A stretch of DNA of 64,000 bases from the NCBI RefSeq assembly GCF_000287055.2, contig NZ_AJYQ02000117.1, positions 1 through 64,000 on the forward strand, in the 5' to 3' direction. Under the pieces are notes generated by a model, which was not told the DNA's origin, made no database searches, and was given only the letters and a program-made list of their open reading frames with translations. Within the stretch, counting starts at the first letter, position 1. Each line of letters opens with the position of its first letter. Source of the stretch: Vibrio genomosp. F10 str. ZF-129. Lineage in GTDB: Bacteria > Pseudomonadota > Gammaproteobacteria > Enterobacterales > Vibrionaceae. The position numbers and the translations under genes are program-made. Below are positions 62,432 to 64,000 of this stretch, one piece after another.

Positions 62432-63769
62432 TTACCACCAAGCTTCAAACATTGCGCCGAAACTTACCGTATCAACATTTGTTGTTGTGGCGCTTGGTCC
62501 ACTCTTCTCTACATCCCCCACAGTGGTGTAGAAACGCAGCATTGGACGGCTCCAAGGTAAGCCCCCTAGAGAGATATTTTGAGACAATGTGACTTTCCAA
62601 GCTTGCTCTTCTGAATCATCTTGGTAATCCACCATTCCAAGACCCGCTTCTAACCACGTAGAGTGCGTGTCATCCCAGTTGTACATAGGGCGAACAATGG
62701 CTGCGTACTCTTTAGACTCAGTCTTAACGTCATCGCCAGAAATATCTTTGTAAGAAACTAGGTAGTCAATAAACACGTTGTCAGAAGGGTTTACGCCGCC
62801 TTCGACACTGGTGTAAAGCACTTGTTTTTTACCTGCGAGATCAAATGCTGAGTTATCCGCGCCATCACCATATTTCACGATCAGCTTGTGTGAAGATCCT
62901 AAACCTAACGTTGCACCGACTAACACCGATGTCTCACTGTTATCTTTATCAGAAGAGAAGCCATAGTTTGCGTAAAGATCGAGATTACCTATACCTGCAT
63001 CAATACTGTGTAGCTTAGAAGTGAATGCGTAAGTACCGCTGTCGTTACCTTGGGCGCCACCAATATTACACTTGACGGGTTCACCCTCTTTATCCACCCC
63101 AGATCCATTTTCATCATTACAGTAAAAGTCCGTACCACCAGCAACCGCCCCTACAAATGCAAAGTCGAGTTTCGCACCACCAAAATCAAAGTTTTGAAAA
63201 CCACCGCCTTGACCATCGTGAGACATCCAGAAGTAGTCGTTCAAACCTTGTTGAGGACGTTGGTGGAAGTCACGTCCCGCCCACACATAAAGATCCGGTT
63301 GGCTTTCAAAAATATTACTCGCCCCTGCGTAGAATTTTTTAAGGTTTACATCACCAGCAGATCCCCAGTCACTGTGAGCCCAGTGGTCAAGCATCACGGC
63401 GAGGTTCCACTTAACGCCACTTTCTGACTCGAAAATTTTACCAAACTGGAATTCGCCACCGTTCGCTTCATTACCTAGACGACCAATCGAACGGCCAGTA
63501 CTGCCAATATTCACAAGCTTGCTATCACCTTGTTGGTAGAGAGCGCCGTAACGTGCATAACCAGAGAAGATAATACCTACTGGGACCTCTACATCAGCAG
63601 GTAAAGCCGATTGCTGTTGATCATCGGTATAATCTAGAGTCACTACCTTCGCTTCGAGCTCTTGGATACGTTGCTCTAATGCAGCAATATCATCAGCTGC
63701 AAAAGAAGAAACGGAAGCAAGTGAAGCAGCCACTGCTATGGTTAAAGGCAAGCGTTTAAAATTATTCAT
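62432..63769 (-). CDS. LamB-type carbohydrate porin (maltoporin family)
   Basis: A 445-residue outer membrane protein. Signal peptide (1-24, ending SFA), a short coiled coil (about 27-47) for trimer contact, then an 18-strand barrel. LamB marks: GYARYGALYQQG, VWAGRDFHQRPQQGLNDYFWMSHDGQG and FENFDF-type strand GGFQNFDFGGAK. It ends in EAWW with a terminal aromatic for outer membrane insertion. It should admit maltodextrins or another sugar; the N-terminal coiled coil is more typical of ScrY/BglH-type relatives. No malT-type box was seen upstream. Confidence 0.92.
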   Translation of the reverse strand: MNNFKRLPLTIAVAASLASVSSFAADDIAALEQRIQELEAKVVTLDYTDDQQQSALPADVEVPVGIIFSGYARYGALYQQGDSKLVNIGSTGRSIGRLGNEANGGEFQFGKIFESESGVKWNLAVMLDHWAHSDWGSAGDVNLKKFYAGASNIFESQPDLYVWAGRDFHQRPQQGLNDYFWMSHDGQGGGFQNFDFGGAKLDFAFVGAVAGGTDFYCNDENGSGVDKEGEPVKCNIGGAQGNDSGTYAFTSKLHSIDAGIGNLDLYANYGFSSDKDNSETSVLVGATLGLGSSHKLIVKYGDGADNSAFDLAGKKQVLYTSVEGGVNPSDNVFIDYLVSYKDISGDDVKTESKEYAAIVRPMYNWDDTHSTWLEAGLGMVDYQDDSEEQAWKVTLSQNISLGGLPWSRPMLRFYTTVGDVEKSGPSATTTNVDTVSFGAMFEAWW

Positions 63770-64000
63770 GTTATTTCCCTATTATTCTTCTTTATATTTA
63801 TTTTGGTTCGAGGGAATAATAAGCAATGAAACAGTTGAAAATAGCGCTGTGTTTCACATCAAAACGAGAGTACCTTTGTCATGAAACAACAGGAAATTTT
63901 CGTGCACTCAGACAGGCTAATAAGCCCAATGGTTTAGCGTTAAAAGCGAAGGCTAAAGGTGATTTGAAAACGGTTTCATTTCATAGGATTTGATGGGATA

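Noticed and set aside
63770..64000. Second CRP or MalT site upstream of the porin
   Set aside because: GTGTTTCACATC has overlapping half sites with the wrong spacing, and no GGGGAKGAGG-type box is seen.

Overview
The window looks like a piece of a Vibrio genome, probably the second chromosome. Evidence: a Qrr quorum-sensing small RNA with its sigma-54 promoter and LuxO-type site; a Vibrio-type secreted chitinase A; a LapC/LapG/LapD/LapB adhesin secretion and control cluster; a second-chromosome style deoD, lpp and L,D-transpeptidase neighbourhood; an INDY-type carboxylate transporter; and a DUF368 (PopT) lipid carrier protein. The species cannot be fixed from the sequence alone. No rRNA, tRNA, CRISPR array, prophage or intact insertion sequence was seen.

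Layout. 1-5,634: DEAD-box helicase, Lpp lipoprotein beside an L,D-transpeptidase, DeoD, and a single-copy zinc-ribbon/HTH protein that resembles a domesticated transposase. 5,780-8,849: two overlapping TPR genes, the first with a decayed GGDEF domain and the second with an intact one. 8,986-19,180: small metabolic and transport genes (EamA, DUF3302 plus HlyD, a nuclease-like protein, YccF, ABM monooxygenase, TauE, MFS, rhodanese, GlxA-type regulator, EEP phosphatase/nuclease, YhhY-like acetyltransferase). 19,238-26,456: a kinase-like gene with gltS, then the qrr gene divergent from popT/DUF368, a Sco/PCuAC copper delivery group and sstT. 26,570-30,777: Sel1 protein, overlapping M23 peptidase and bactofilin genes, DUF445 and an Lrp-type regulator. 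30,851-37,794: proline utilisation (putP, a detached PutA C-terminal domain, putA without its DNA-binding domain, an AraC regulator). 38,184-43,621: two paralogous coiled-coil/PEGA secreted proteins, a membrane diguanylate cyclase and pdxH. 43,851-50,074: the Lap cluster. 50,206-55,972: an overlooked 33-residue secreted peptide, chitinase, tryptophanase and DUF2057. 55,973-64,000: INDY transporter, alpha/beta hydrolase with its TetR regulator, AEC transporter, acyltransferase, START protein and a LamB-type porin.

Themes. Cyclic-di-GMP signalling recurs: a TPR-GGDEF pair, a membrane GGDEF and the LapD receptor that controls the LapG protease. Envelope maintenance recurs too: Lpp with its probable linking enzyme, M23 plus bactofilin, and PopT. 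The least expected observations are degenerate 15-16 bp tandem repeats that start at the stop codons of at least four unrelated genes and mostly carry a stop codon in each unit, the tiny secreted peptide, the split PutA, and the pseudo-GGDEF/GGDEF pair.
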